This document shows positions 10,634 through 21,511 of a stretch of 64,000 bases of DNA, in pieces; positions within the stretch are counted from its first letter, which is position 1, and every line of letters begins with the position of its first letter. A program made the translations under genes and the position numbers. A model generated the notes under the pieces. That model saw nothing but the letters and a program-made list of their open reading frames with translations, was not told the DNA's origin and did no database searches. The stretch comes from Craterostigma plantagineum. Its lineage: Eukaryota; Streptophyta; Magnoliopsida; Lamiales; Linderniaceae. The DNA lies in NCBI GenBank assembly GCA_027422505.1, contig JAPQWV010000005.1, forward strand, positions 13,583,501 through 13,647,500. The letters are read 5' to 3'.

Positions 10634-11008
10634 GCAAGGGCTTCATGATGAATGCTTGCAAAACCGCTTTTCGGGCTAAAAAAAGGAACGTATTGCCTGT
10701 TAAAGCTCTCTTCAACATGCTCATGGCTAGATCGATCGGTTTCGGGTCAAATAGGAAGGAGTCGAGACAGTCTTAGCTATAATCTCGTTCGTGTGCTAGT
10801 TCCACTACTCCTGTTGGGATACCCGACCCGATCGGGGTTTTCCCCGATCGAACGAAAAACCAGGTTAGAAGTCCGGTATCTGGTTTAAACTCGATACCCG
10901 ATCACGTATCTCGGGTCGTGTAGCTGGTAGTAATATGCTACCCGATCGGGTACCGAAAAAAAAGGAGCCTCTATTGCCGGTGGCCTAGTCCAACTAATAA
11001 AAGAAAAA
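10634..11008. other. Spacer with CCGATCGG palindromes, possible hAT/MITE end
   Basis: From 10815 to 10965 the sequence is full of CCCGATCGGG and ATACCCGA/TCGGGT words in both orientations, for example ACCCGATCGGGG near 10830 and TACCCGATCGGGTACC near 10950. Such GC-rich subterminal inverted words are common in plant hAT-type elements. No TIR pair or 8-bp TSD was found. Confidence 0.35.
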
Positions 11009-12753
11009 ATGGAACTAGCAGCAGTGGTCTTCGCTTTAAAAATCTGGAGACATTACCTTTACGGAGAAAGTGTGAAATCTTCACAGACCACAAGAGTTTG
11101 AAGTACTTCTTCACTCAGAAGGAGTTAAACATGAGACAACGACGATGGTTGGAGCTTGTGAAGGACTACGATTGCGTTATTAATTATCATCCGGGCAACG
11201 CGAACGTAGTCGCTGACGCGTTAAGTAGAAAAGCGGTGAATACAGAGTTAAGTAAACTTGGAGTAGAAGTTATTGATCTAGGTGAAGTCGAGACAAAATT
11301 AGCAACGCTGACTCTACTACCTACGTTGCTAGAACGAATCAGAACGGCCCAAGAAGAGGACGAATTTTATCTAAAAGTGAAAGATGCACTCCCCGATGAC
11401 TTTGCAATCCGAGAAGACGGAACATTACAATACAAGAATCGAATGTACGTGCCTAACGACGAGGAGTTACGACGAACAATAATGAAAGAAGCACACGCTA
11501 CTACCTACTCCGTACATCCGGGCTCTACTAAAATGTACCAAGACTTGCGAATCACGTATTGGTGGCCGGGAACGAAAAAGGACATAGCGGTGTTCGTAAA
11601 TCGATGCATGACGTGCCAGCTGATCAAAGCCGAACACCAGCGATCAGCTGGAACTCTACAGCCTTTACCAATACCCGAATGGAAGTGGGATCACATCACT
11701 ATGGATTTCGTCGTAGGTTTACCCAAGACGACGAAAGGCCATGACGCTATCTGGGTGGTTGTAGACCGCCTGACGAAATCAGCCCATTTCCTTCCAATCA
11801 GCTCTACTTTTTCCATGCAATGCTACGCTGAATTGTATATTCAGGAAGTTGTTCGACTACATGGAATTCCAATCTCCATCGTCTCGGATCGAGATTCGAG
11901 ATTTCTATCCAACTTCTGGCAGAGCTTACAAAAAGCGATGGGTACTAAGCTCTCGTTCAGTACTGCATATCATCCTCAGACCGACGGGCAGTCTGAACGA
12001 ACGATCCAAACCCTTGAAGATATGTTACGAGCGCGCGTACTAGACTTCAAAGGGAATTGGAGCAAATACTTGCTGCTAATCGAATTCTCCTACAATAATA
12101 GCTTTCACGCTACAATCGGAATGGCGCCGTACGAGGCATTATAAGGACGCAAATGCCGATCCCCAGTCCATTGGGACGAAATCGGCGAACGAGCTTTATT
12201 AGGACCCGATATGATCCGAGAAACAATAGAAGCAGTGACCAAAATCCGAGAAAGAATGCGAACGGCTCAAAGTCGACAGAAGAGTTACGCAGATCATCGA
12301 CGACGACCTCTGGAGTTTGCAGAAGACGACCAAGTGTTTCTAAAGATCTCCCCAATGAAAGGAGTAAAGCGCTTCGGACGAAAGGGCAAGCTGAGTCCAA
12401 GATACATAGGCCCATTTAAGATCGTTAAACGAGTCGGCAAAGTTGCGTATCAATTGGAGTTACCCGTTTTCTTATCACAAGTTCACGACGTATTTCACGT
12501 ATCGACATTACGAAAGTACGTCGCGGACCCAAGCCATGTGATCCAGAACGAACTTTTTTATCGACAGCTCAAGCCTGACTTGAGTTACGAAGAGAAGCCT
12601 GTAGAAATTCTGATGTACGAGATAAAACAGCTCCGGAATAAAACTATTCCGTTAGTTAAGGTGTTGTGGCGGAATCAATCAATTGAGGAAGCCACTTGGG
12701 AGCGTGAGGATGAAATGAGAGTTCGTTATCCCGAGTTATTCCAGTCGGCATAA
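11009..12753 (+). pseudogene. Ty3/gypsy chromovirus pol 3' half: RNase H end, integrase, chromodomain
   Basis: This is the 3' part of a gypsy polyprotein. The end of RNase H ([19 protein letters not shown] ... [11 protein letters not shown]) is followed by an H2C2 integrase zinc finger ([14 protein letters not shown] ... CMTCQLIK). The integrase core has its three acidic residues in [15 protein letters not shown] and [29 protein letters not shown] block and a C-terminal chromodomain (PLVKVLWRNQ.IEEATWERE) follow. Domain order and chromodomain fit a Tekay/Del-like chromovirus. Lesions are a one-base deletion near 11066 in RNase H and a single TAA at 12142-12144 in EAL-stop-GRKCRSPVHW, where Tyr is normal. 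gag, protease and RT are missing because the element is truncated at about 11009. It is followed after 20 bp by a polypurine tract and the 3' LTR. Confidence 0.93.
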
Positions 12754-12774
12754 TTTCGGGGACGAAATTCTTTT

Positions 12775-12787
12775 AAGGGGGGAAGGA
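12775..12787 (+). promoter_or_regulatory. Polypurine tract of the gypsy element
   Basis: AAGGGGGGAAGGA lies directly before the LTR start TGTAATACCCG. It would prime plus-strand DNA synthesis in this element. The same arrangement occurs in the minus-strand element at 43652-43664. Confidence 0.85.
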
Positions 12788-13479
12788 TGTAATACCCGTA
12801 AATTTTAATACGGGATTTTGATATAAAGGAATTATGTAATATTGCAAGTTAAGAAGTTTGACAAAGAAAATTAAGTCTGTAGGATGAAGATACGAGTTTT
12901 AATAGTTTCAAATTATTTTGCAATTAACCAAATAATTAAATGAAATATGTACAATTAAGAACAAATTAAATTGGGCCACATTTAAATGGCTATTGTTGCT
13001 AGATAAAAGCCCAAATATATAGACATGCATATATGTATAAATAATATTAGTGATAGGGGATTAGAATGATCAAGATAAATTAATAAAATAATGTAAGAGG
13101 CAAAAGTTCCCGTAGTAAATAAAGCTAGAAAGTTTTCGAGACTTGCATCAAAGTTTTCGCATTATGTTACATTAAGGGATTTAAGTTCTCGGCATCCTTC
13201 TACACAAGTTTTCGTGAACCATAAATATATACATAATATGATATTTGTTGAATCACATACACATATATCAATATAATCATATCCCTAAGAACACCTAGAG
13301 TAACACGTGTAGGTATCTCATATTGTTAAGAGTATGACTAGTATAATGGTTTCTTAATCCTAAGGTAAATATTCATATAGGAACATATATCTATACATCA
13401 AACCACGAAAACCTCAAATAGCTTAAGAAGAAATAATTAAAAGAACATAGAGGAGAGGAGAGCTTCATTAAGGCAAAAG

Positions 13480-14122
13480 GATATTTCGACAACCCTAGCG
13501 ACTTGCCACTCGTGCGAACACTACTGCGTGCCTCTTGTGTGACAACGATGAACTCGAGTCTACTAACCACCTGTTTTTCAACTTTGAGTTCTCCCAACAG
13601 TGCTGCCGTTTGCTACGCCGGAAAATAAGGTTCGCGTGGCCTTATCGCGAGTGGAAAACTGGGATCCGATGGGCCTCGGCGAAATGGCGGGGCAACCACC
13701 TTCTTCACCAGGCCTATCGCCACATTCTTTCCTCCCTTGTCTACCATATCTGGGCTGAGAGGAATCGCAGATGGCATGAAGGCACCCGTCGCTCTCCTGC
13801 TGCCGTGGTTGATCAGATTGTGGGCTTGGTGGGGCTGCACCTGACGGCGTTGCCTGCGAAGTTCGAGCTACAGTACCATGGGCTGCGACGCTTGTGGCAT
13901 ATCGCTTGGTAACGCGGGTTACGCGGCGTGCGCGCGGACCGGTGCCTGCTCTGGCGACGGGGCCGCGTGGTCATTGGAGCTTTTCTCTGTTTGTTTGAGT
14001 TCGCTTTTGTGTTTTTCGTGTGTCTCGTTTGGTGCGGTTTATTTTGCCGCGATTGTACACTTTTGACCTTCTTTTTTAATGACCCTTTCTCCAAAAAAAA
14101 AAAAAAGATATTTCGACAACCC
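13480..14122 (+). mobile_element. LINE B: 5'-truncated LINE with 16-bp TSD
   Basis: Exact target-site copies GATATTTCGACAACCC lie at 13480-13495 and 14107-14122. The insert 13496-14106 ends in a poly(A) run (14093-14106). It keeps only the last part of ORF2 and the 3' UTR, typical of incomplete reverse transcription. Removing it restores continuous LTR sequence. Confidence 0.95.
13535..13915 (+). pseudogene. LINE B ORF2 C-terminus
   Basis: About 125 codons remain of the zinc-binding C-terminal region of LINE ORF2. The frame includes CLLCDNDELESTNHLFFNFEFS (13525-13585), RWASAKWRG, SLVYHIWAERNRRWHEG and the terminal RRLWHIAW before TAG. The second metal-ligand Cys of HLFF-C is replaced (HLFFNFEFS), a sign of decay. 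There is no promoter or start of its own; the apparent first Met is internal. Confidence 0.88.
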
Positions 14123-14367
14123 AAATCCTTAGCAAGTCTGTTCCAAACGCAAATTCTAGGTAAATGTTTTCCTATCACACGCAAATATGTATGTCTGTTA
14201 GGGAAACATATTTTCGGTACTTAATTTATGAGGTCTATATAATTTCGATATCTGTCATGTGTTAATACTTAGAACAAATAGTTTCGGTATTAGAACTGTT
14301 GAAATACTTTAAGAGCTGCACTGAAGTAATGATTAATTTTCGGTATTCTCGTTAGTGATTAGTGTAG

Positions 14368-14389
14368 TGTATATATATATATATATATT
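14368..14389. repeat. AT dinucleotide microsatellite
   Basis: An uninterrupted run of about ten AT units lies inside the gypsy LTR downstream of LINE B. Confidence 0.9.
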
Positions 14390-16553
14390 AAACCTTCGAA
14401 AGTTTTGATGCCTAAGGTAAATCTAGGGTATTAAATGTTTAAATTTCGTGACTATGTTAAGGTTAGAATTCAGATTTGTGAAATAATCACAGTGTAGTTC
14501 GTTTTGCTTATATAAATTTTTATTATTCGATGTTAACACCATAGTTTGAAGCATCTTGAAATTTACAATTGGTTACGTACTATTTTCGAGGGTTTGTTAG
14601 GCACAGGATTAGTTTTTAAGATATGGAATAATTTCGGTGGCTATACAAATGAGTAGTATAGTACATATAGAAACTCTTTAGAACTTGAGTATGTGATGCA
14701 TAAAAGTTTTCGATATAAGAGCAATGATCTCCTTGGTATACTCGTTCTACCATTTAGCTTTAGTATGCATATTCATAAGGATTAGAAAAATCTCGACAAA
14801 AGTTGCGTGTGTCTTGAAATGTTTTGTCGATACATGATAATAATTGTAGGAAGACTTCGAAATGTATTATAGAAAGTCGAGATATAATTATGCAAACCTC
14901 GAGATGTATCACAAGAAAGATTTCGAGTTGTACAACATAAAGATGTCGAGATGTGTTATAGGTAGAATTCGATATGTTTGATAATAATAATAAAGATGTC
15001 GACATCACTATAGAGAGGATTTCGATAACATCATGGTCTCGACATTTAAGGGTTTGACATATGATCTCGAGATTTATAGGAATTTTCGGGCATCAAACTA
15101 TATGGAAATCGGGTAGTTGGTAACGAATTTTTGGGTGATTTGCTTAAGTGATTTTTGGTTACATTATATGCAGATATACATATACACATATGTATACGTC
15201 ATATACCTAACATAGGACTTAAAATACACGTGGTGGTGAATTATTTTATTGATAAGTGTGACTAAGATAAGCTCTCTTTAAACTTAAAGTAATATGTATA
15301 GTCATCTACAAGACCATACGTATATTCTTATGAGGACTCTAATTTCGAACAACTTAGGAAATCTATTTTATTAGGACTATTAGAAGAGGTTACTTAGTTG
15401 AAGGGGAAATTAACGTCACCTAGTAGTCCTATCAATCACCGCTTCCCAAGCCCTCATGTATATATAACGTATAATAAAGAAAGCCCTCATTAAGAAGGGG
15501 AAGCAGATTCGGGCAGCTTTGCTTAGAGGTCTTAACGTGCTTGAACAAGTCGAATAATTGGAAGTGAGGTAGGTGAAAATACTCGCCTATAATACGTAAA
15601 ACCCATGTATTAAATAAGTAAATGATGTTCTAATGTTTCATGTGATTTATCTGATTTTTTTTATGTGCCGTGAAATGAACTCATGTGACTTGTTTAAATT
15701 TTTGGGCATGAAGATGATATGTTTTATGTGGGTTAACGCAATTATTGTGTGCTATGAGGAATTATATGATTTTATATAGCTTTAAGATGAAATCTTTGAT
15801 GCTTTGTGACCTTATGTATTGATTATGCTTACGTTGTTCTAATGCCTTATATGTATAGAATTATTACTGCGAAGTTTTCAAAGTGCTTATGTGAGTACAC
15901 ATAAATTAGGTTATGCTATTTTGGGAATTTGTTTTATGTTATTATTGGGTGTTTAAGATGATTCTCATATGATTTTATACATGTTTTAGGTGAATTTTCA
16001 TCTACAACACGTAAATCTCATATGCTTATTATATGCTAATATTGTTTTAGTGCTTTGAGTGGTTCAGTTATTTTTGTGAAGTTGAAGTATTTACGTGGTT
16101 TGAGTGAATTTAATATATGTTTTAGGTGAATCAAATGAGAATTTTTGTAACTAGTCTGCTAGGGTTTCTTCCAGAAATTTTTAAATGGTTGCGTGGGTGT
16201 ATGTATGAATAATCTTCAGTATTATAGTTATGATGGAATATTTAGAGAAACGTAACATATTAGGGATGATATCATATTACTTGTTCTCGGTGTTTGAGTT
16301 AAAATAAGCATCAATTTGGTTATTGAACTTAGGAAGTCTTCTTTATTATAATTGAGCAGGTGAAGTTTCGTGCTGTGCATTGAGCTTATATGATTCGTAT
16401 TTTTGCCATTAGAAACATTGTTTATGGCATTTCAAGGTTTGTAACGTTGTACTGATTGCTGAGGGTTGAGTTGACTTAATTTGTTAAGTATATGATTATA
16501 TCTTTTTATATAGAATAGCTTTTGGTATTCCACAAATGAGTAGCTTAGCACAC

Positions 16554-17032
16554 TTACGAAGATTTTTTTTTTTTTGGGAATCGGTCACTAAAATATCACA
16601 GAAGAGAGAGAAAGAATGTACATGGAAGATGTGCAGATGCACAAACCAAACCAAACCAGTAACATGCTACCGGCTCACAACGAAAAAACAACACTCTAAC
16701 CCAAGCTAAGGTCTGCCAAGCTATATGCCAAACTCGACGCATTGCCCGTAACTGAAGGTCGTACTTGTGCGAAAGGGTGGAAAGGCCTGGTGTGCATCGC
16801 CTTCCCTCGTTGCCACCTCCGGTTGCGCTCGAACCAGATATGATAAATCAATGAGGCAAGGGCATGTCGTGGCCCCATCGAACCTAAGTGTCGTCCCCTC
16901 CATCGCCTAGACGCCCAGCGAATTCCCTCCTGCCAGTTAGCATACGGCCAACCGACCCGCATGTGGGCGCAAACTAACCGAAGGCAGGCCCTAGAGAAGG
17001 AGCACTCGAAGAACAGGTGTTACGAAGATTTT
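16554..17032 (-). mobile_element. LINE C: 5'-truncated LINE with 13-bp TSD
   Basis: Exact TSD TTACGAAGATTTT occurs at 16554-16566 and 17020-17032. The insert has a poly(A) tail on the minus strand (T run 16562-16575, partly shared with the TSD), the 3' terminal words TAGTGACCGATTCCC, and a hairpin at 16673-16656 (CCGGTA, GCATGT, TACTGG). It holds about 90 codons of the ORF2 C-terminus (16962 leftwards: RVGWPYANWQEGIRWASRRWRG, SLIYHIWFERNRRW), which shift frame before the conserved end. Confidence 0.93.
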
Positions 17033-17223
17033 GGTATTTGAGTTTGTAATGTTGTACTTTTATTTGCACTGCATAACATGTGCACGACACGTCTGTGTGG
17101 AAGAGGTTGACCGTGTTAATACGGTGACACCTTAAGGTGTCGGCGCGAGGCGCGTGTGGGTAGGTGTGACCGATTTCGGTTGTCGACTCGTAGTCGAGTT
17201 GAGGTCGGTACTAGTGCACCTGA

Positions 17224-17372
17224 CGGTTGGTTCCGTCGCGACGGTGGTTGGTGCCGCCCGACTTTATGTGACCGGTCGGTGCCGGTATGATCAGTGGTTG
17301 GTGCCGCTGATGACGGTTGGTGCCGTCGAGATGAGTGGTTGGTGTCGCTCGGACTCTAGGTTGGTGCCGTAG
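17224..17372 (+). repeat. Seven dispersed copies of GGTTGGTGCCG-like word
   Basis: Copies start near 17226, 17247, 17275, 17295, 17315, 17337 and 17361, spaced 18-30 bp and differing by one or two bases. Other LTRs of the family have a single GTTGGTGCCGAG-type word at the corresponding place (about 30198), so this copy has expanded it. Confidence 0.75.
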
Positions 17373-17430
17373 GTTCAGTTATGAGGTGCATAGTCCGACC
17401 TAGGGCCCTAGTATAATGTAATATACTAGA

Positions 17431-18812
17431 ATAGAGAAAATCCAAAAATATTATACATATACTTATAATATTAGGGAAATGAAGATATCCTTAGGATGCT
17501 TTGATCTAATTAACAAATAAGTTTCCCTGACAAGCGACTGATTAATTGCTTTGTCAGTCAAATTCTCTTTCTTGTGTCTAAAGTCTTTAGTTTGCGCCAC
17601 TAGACACAAGTCACGTTACACATGTGAGGATTCTAGCCTTTTATACAAATGCCGGTGGAGAAGAATGACGAAGAAATGGAAGACGACAAAAGCCCACATT
17701 TTCCAAAATGTTCCTTCCCTTCTTAGTCATAGCCAAATTGAAACATTTTTAAGTCCCTTTGATTCCACATCGACGATCTTTCGCTTAGGTGAAATGATTA
17801 AAAGCGCCTCGATCACAGGTAAGTTGATGTAATATTGCTTGTGATGACTTGAGTGATATAAATATTAAAATCCCAAGTTAAAAATAATAGAGTGCTAGAG
17901 TGAACCTTGTGAGAGTTGTCGAAATGGACTGCTCTATGGACTTAGGACTTTAGATTGTTGACTTGACCTGACGGCATATGATCTTTCTAAAGTCTTGCGA
18001 AATTTTGGGCGTGACGATTGATCAAAGCAAAATAATCTGACCCCATACTATTAATAATATTAATATTCATAAGAAAATTAATATATATATATATAATAAG
18101 TTTCTTGACTTTTCTCTCTTGTTTTTTTTCTTAATTCTTTGATTGAAAAAAAGAGAGAAAAGTAGATCGCACGTTCTAATATGCCATATTACTTTGCATT
18201 TGAGCTGAATTGATTAAATGCGAATATTTGTTCTTGCTCATATCCTTGCGCGAAATTATAATTACATGAATAGGGGAACATGTAACTAGGTCAATCTTGA
18301 TAAATCCCGTTGCTTCTAGTAAGTGTTTCTTTGATTGATTTCTATACTTACTTGATGAATCAATTGAGATGCATTATTTGAGGGGGAGCATTTACAAATA
18401 ATATGTCTTGAGCTCCAAATATTTATAATATTCTTTCTCTAAGTGTTGCAGAAATTTTTCAATCGAAAAATGACACAAAGCGCACTACTATGAGGAGGAT
18501 CTCACAAATTTACAGGATTTGGAGCGCACGACATTGGTTGAAATTTTGGTTGGTTAAATATTTTGATCATTACGTTTTTTTGCGGATTTGAATTTAACCG
18601 ACTTTGTTAAAAAAAACTCTACATGATGGGTCTGATTAGAAAAATTGCTTCCAAATTAACTCTAATATTCTTGACATTTTTTTTTGCTCTAAGTATGCAG
18701 ATTTTCTAAAATCGACTATGGAGCCAGATGTCATCATTCAAAAATACAGGGAGTTAATTGCATTTGTTGTCATAATTAGGGGGAGCAATTATGTGGTTCT
18801 ATTTGAAATAAG
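17431..18812. other. AT-rich retroelement-like filler, no supported gene
   Basis: No coding region can be supported; the 93-codon frame at 17551 lacks motifs. Two GGGGGAGCA words (18381-18389 and 18779-18787) resemble polypurine tracts of copia/SIRE-type elements. An AT microsatellite lies at about 18079-18093. The stretch is probably remains of one or more LTR elements. Confidence 0.3.
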
Positions 18813-19006
18813 TGGTCAAGCTGAGGCGCTTAGGGTCATGGTGGGAGAGGTCCTGGGTTCGAATCTCATCCCTGTGACATTTCCCTAGGCCTGCCCACAT
18901 GGGCCCAGACATGTGCGATTGACCTGGTCGACTTGCTTAGCAGGTAGTGGGTTGGCCTCGGGGTTTCACCATCGGCTTTCCCCGGTTACCAAAAAAAAAT
19001 AAAAAA
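18813..19006 (+). mobile_element. tRNA-derived SINE, second copy (5'-truncated)
   Basis: From TGGTCAAGCTGAGGCGC (18813) to the A-rich tail (18991-19006) this matches the minus-strand copy at 10411-10618 with few differences. Box B (GGTTCGAATCT) is intact at about 18875-18885; box A is incomplete because the first 30 or so bases are missing. No clear TSD was found. Confidence 0.85.
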
Positions 19007-19404
19007 CTTATAAGCACTTACCATCGAGAAACTAGATACAAGAATTAATTCTCGATCATAAGTTTCTCGATTGTAAACAGTGTTGGGAATGATTTGTCTT
19101 AGTCGCGAAAAATTTGCCATCGAGAAACTGGATAGAAGAGCAATTTTCGATTCAAAGTTTCTCGAGCGCAAATAGTAATGGGCCTGATCCATTTTAGTCG
19201 CGAAAACGTCTCATCGAGAACCCAACACATCAAATCCACCCATTAATTGGAAATTCACTTTTTGCAGTCAAAAACCCACAAATACCCACAAAACCCTTAA
19301 TCGCAAAACTTAACAGTCGAAAACTTTTCTCTTGCGCAAAACTCATCAGAAAGACGAACTCCAAAATTAACCTAAATCTTTGATTTTTGACCGATTATTG
19401 TCTT

Positions 19405-20292
19405 TCTGAGGTAGATTCTTTTTTTTGGCGTAATGTCCCATGTATATATATAGTGGAAATAATGTACATATGAACAGGAGGGTAACTCCGCGACCAACCA
19501 GTAACATGCTACTGGGCAAAAACAAAGAACTAAAAGACCTCACAAGAAAGAAAGAACCAATCAACCAATCAACCAATGAACCCAACACTAATCAACCAAT
19601 TAATCAATCATCAACCAATAAACAGTCCTACCAAGCCACACGCCATAGTCGACGTATAGCCGTCCGATGAAGGTCGTATTTGGCGGACGTGCCACTAATC
19701 CACATGGTAGCCAAGGCAAGAATACACCCCACAAGCCTCTGTGGAGTAGTGATGATCCCCTCCTTCCAGCGCCTATTCCTTGCCTGCCAAATATGGTAGA
19801 CAAGGGAAGCTAGAATATGACGGTATGCTGCATGAAGAAGATGCTGCCCTCGCCAGCGCGCCGCGCCCACCGAATGCCCAAATGCCAATCCCGATACGGC
19901 CAGATCCATCGAGTCCGACGCCTCAGAAGACGAAGACACTGGCGTGAGAAGGGACAGTCAAAAAAGAGATGCTGGGCAGTCTCGTAATGCAGTTCCTCGC
20001 AGAGGACACAAGCTGGAGTCCCCGCCCTCTGAGCAATCCATGGCTTGTCCCTAGTCGAGAGACGGTCCTGCAATCCCAAATATAAAATAAACTCGTGCCT
20101 TGGGACCTTCAGCGGCCCTCCAAATAATACCGCCCAACCCACCGGTGGCCTCCTGTGTCGCATGGCTTCTCGAGCCAACGCCACCGTCATAGATCCATCT
20201 GGCGATCCCGTCCACTGGACACCATCCTGAACCCCACGAACCACAGAAGGTAGAAGCCGACTAATCTCAAGACACTAGTCTGAGGTAGATTC
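19405..20292 (-). mobile_element. LINE D: 5'-truncated LINE with 14-bp TSD
   Basis: Exact TSD TCTGAGGTAGATTC occurs at 19405-19418 and 20279-20292. The minus-strand poly(A) appears as a T run at 19419-19426. The 3' UTR has the hairpin CCAGTA..TACTGG at 19498-19515 with a perfect 6-bp stem. Confidence 0.94.
19628..20244 (-). pseudogene. LINE D ORF2 C-terminal fragment
   Basis: This is the C-terminal region of a LINE ORF2 in two overlapping frames (20244-19810 and 19939-19628), with a frameshift near 19850-19880. Visible blocks are LFGGPLKVPRHEFILYLGLQDRLSTRDKPWIAQ, the metal-binding CVLCEEL..AQHLFFDCPFS, RWRGQHLL, SLVYHIWQARNRRW and the terminal RRLWRVAW before TAG. It lacks endonuclease and RT and is dead. 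Confidence 0.9.
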
Positions 20293-21511
20293 GACTGTTG
20301 AATAAGTATTTGTGTGTGTTTAATCTCCAATAACATCTATATTCTGTGATTTTTCGCATGATTTTGTGTTAGAATTTTCATATACTTCACTGTTCGAAAG
20401 CCGTAGGCTATTTCTCAGGATTTTAGACCTATTAATGCAAATATCTGGTTAGATTTCTGTGATTTTGGATAGTCTTCGTGTTTTCGCTCAATCTGGTAGT
20501 ATAAAACTTCGATTATCTGCATTCTAGAGTTCAAAATCTATAGTTTCGGCTTTCTAGGTTTTTGAAGTTTTTAAGCTGTCGAAGAACTTTCTCGACTGCA
20601 AACAGTCTCAATTGAATTTTAATTTGATTGCGTTACTGTTTGTGTCGAATAAGATTTTCTATTGCTAAATTTTGACTTAGTCGACAAGTTTAAGGGACGT
20701 AGATAAAAAAATTACTTATCATCGAGAATTCTAATTAGGATTTTATGAGAGCGAAAAATTAAAATGAGCGGAATAGATGCAATTTAGTTCGAGCGCAAAA
20801 CTTTCAAAAGAAAACAGTAATTTCGATTTCAATTTTGTACTCGATCGTAAATTTCAGCGGCGATAAAATTAATTTTTCGAAGATAAAGTTTCTCGATAGC
20901 AAAAGTACATAGCGATGATTTTAATCGATCGAAAATTTTCTCGGCAAGTCACCTAGTTTCTCGTTATCAATTTTCACGATCGTAAAATTTTGCAGCGAAA
21001 AACTATTTTAAAATCGAAATACTTTCTCGCTCGATAACTTTCACGACGAAAATTTTATTAACGCGCGAAAAAATTTTCGATCGTAAATTTATGCGGAAAT
21101 CTAATTTCTCATTCGTAAATTTACACAAAAATTTTCTCGATCGTAAAATTTCTCGGCTACAGTATCTCGCGAATAAATTCCAACACTTAGTAAAATTTAC
21201 TAAGTCTTTTCCACTGTAGTTGACCTTAGCGAATAAAATTTTCAACCTATTAGCGGAGATTTGATCTAGGAATCAGCACTTAGGAAATTCAAATTGAAAA
21301 TTCAATTTTTCGAGCGACAAACTTATACATAAACGTCGAAATATTTTAATGTCTTGAATATTCACTTCGCATGTCATATGAGCACGTTACATATTTAAAT
21401 CTAAATTCATCAAACATGCTATGTTATTATAGATTATTATGGTTTGATGAAATTAAATTCGACTCAATTTAAATTCCGAACTAATAATTTGCTCATTCAA
21501 ATTTTTCTCTG

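Larger units (their letters stand above)
12788..17430 (+). repeat. Long gypsy 3' LTR (family G1) with two nested LINEs
   Basis: The LTR begins TGTAATACCCG with the terminal palindrome CCCGTA..TACGGG. It holds the family words AGGTAGGTGAAAAT..TACGTAAAACCC (about 15570) and CCTAGGGCCCTAG (17399), comparable with 30210 and 53060. LINE B (13496-14106) and LINE C (16567-17019) are inserted in it. The expected LTR end (GGGTCGCCACA or GGGTCGTTACA) is not found, so it seems truncated near 17430. Its central part (14580-15080) is rich in TCGAGAT-type words. No gene is present apart from the inserted LINEs. Confidence 0.75.
19007..21480 (+). repeat. LTR/leader-like sequence with TTCTCGA word array, split by LINE D
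   Basis: Sequence on both sides of LINE D (19007-19404 and 20293-21480) carries the recurring words TTTCTCGAT, CATCGAGAAAC, GTCGCGAAAA and TCGATCGTAAA, about a dozen TCTCGA/TCGAGA sites. This identifies one element interrupted by the LINE. It lies directly upstream of the gag-like ORF at 21512, so it may be that element's LTR or 5' leader. LTR ends were not found. Confidence 0.45.

Noticed and set aside
12590..12745. Possible host chromodomain protein
   Set aside because: The chromodomain is continuous with gypsy integrase and followed by a PPT and LTR; it is the chromovirus C-terminus.
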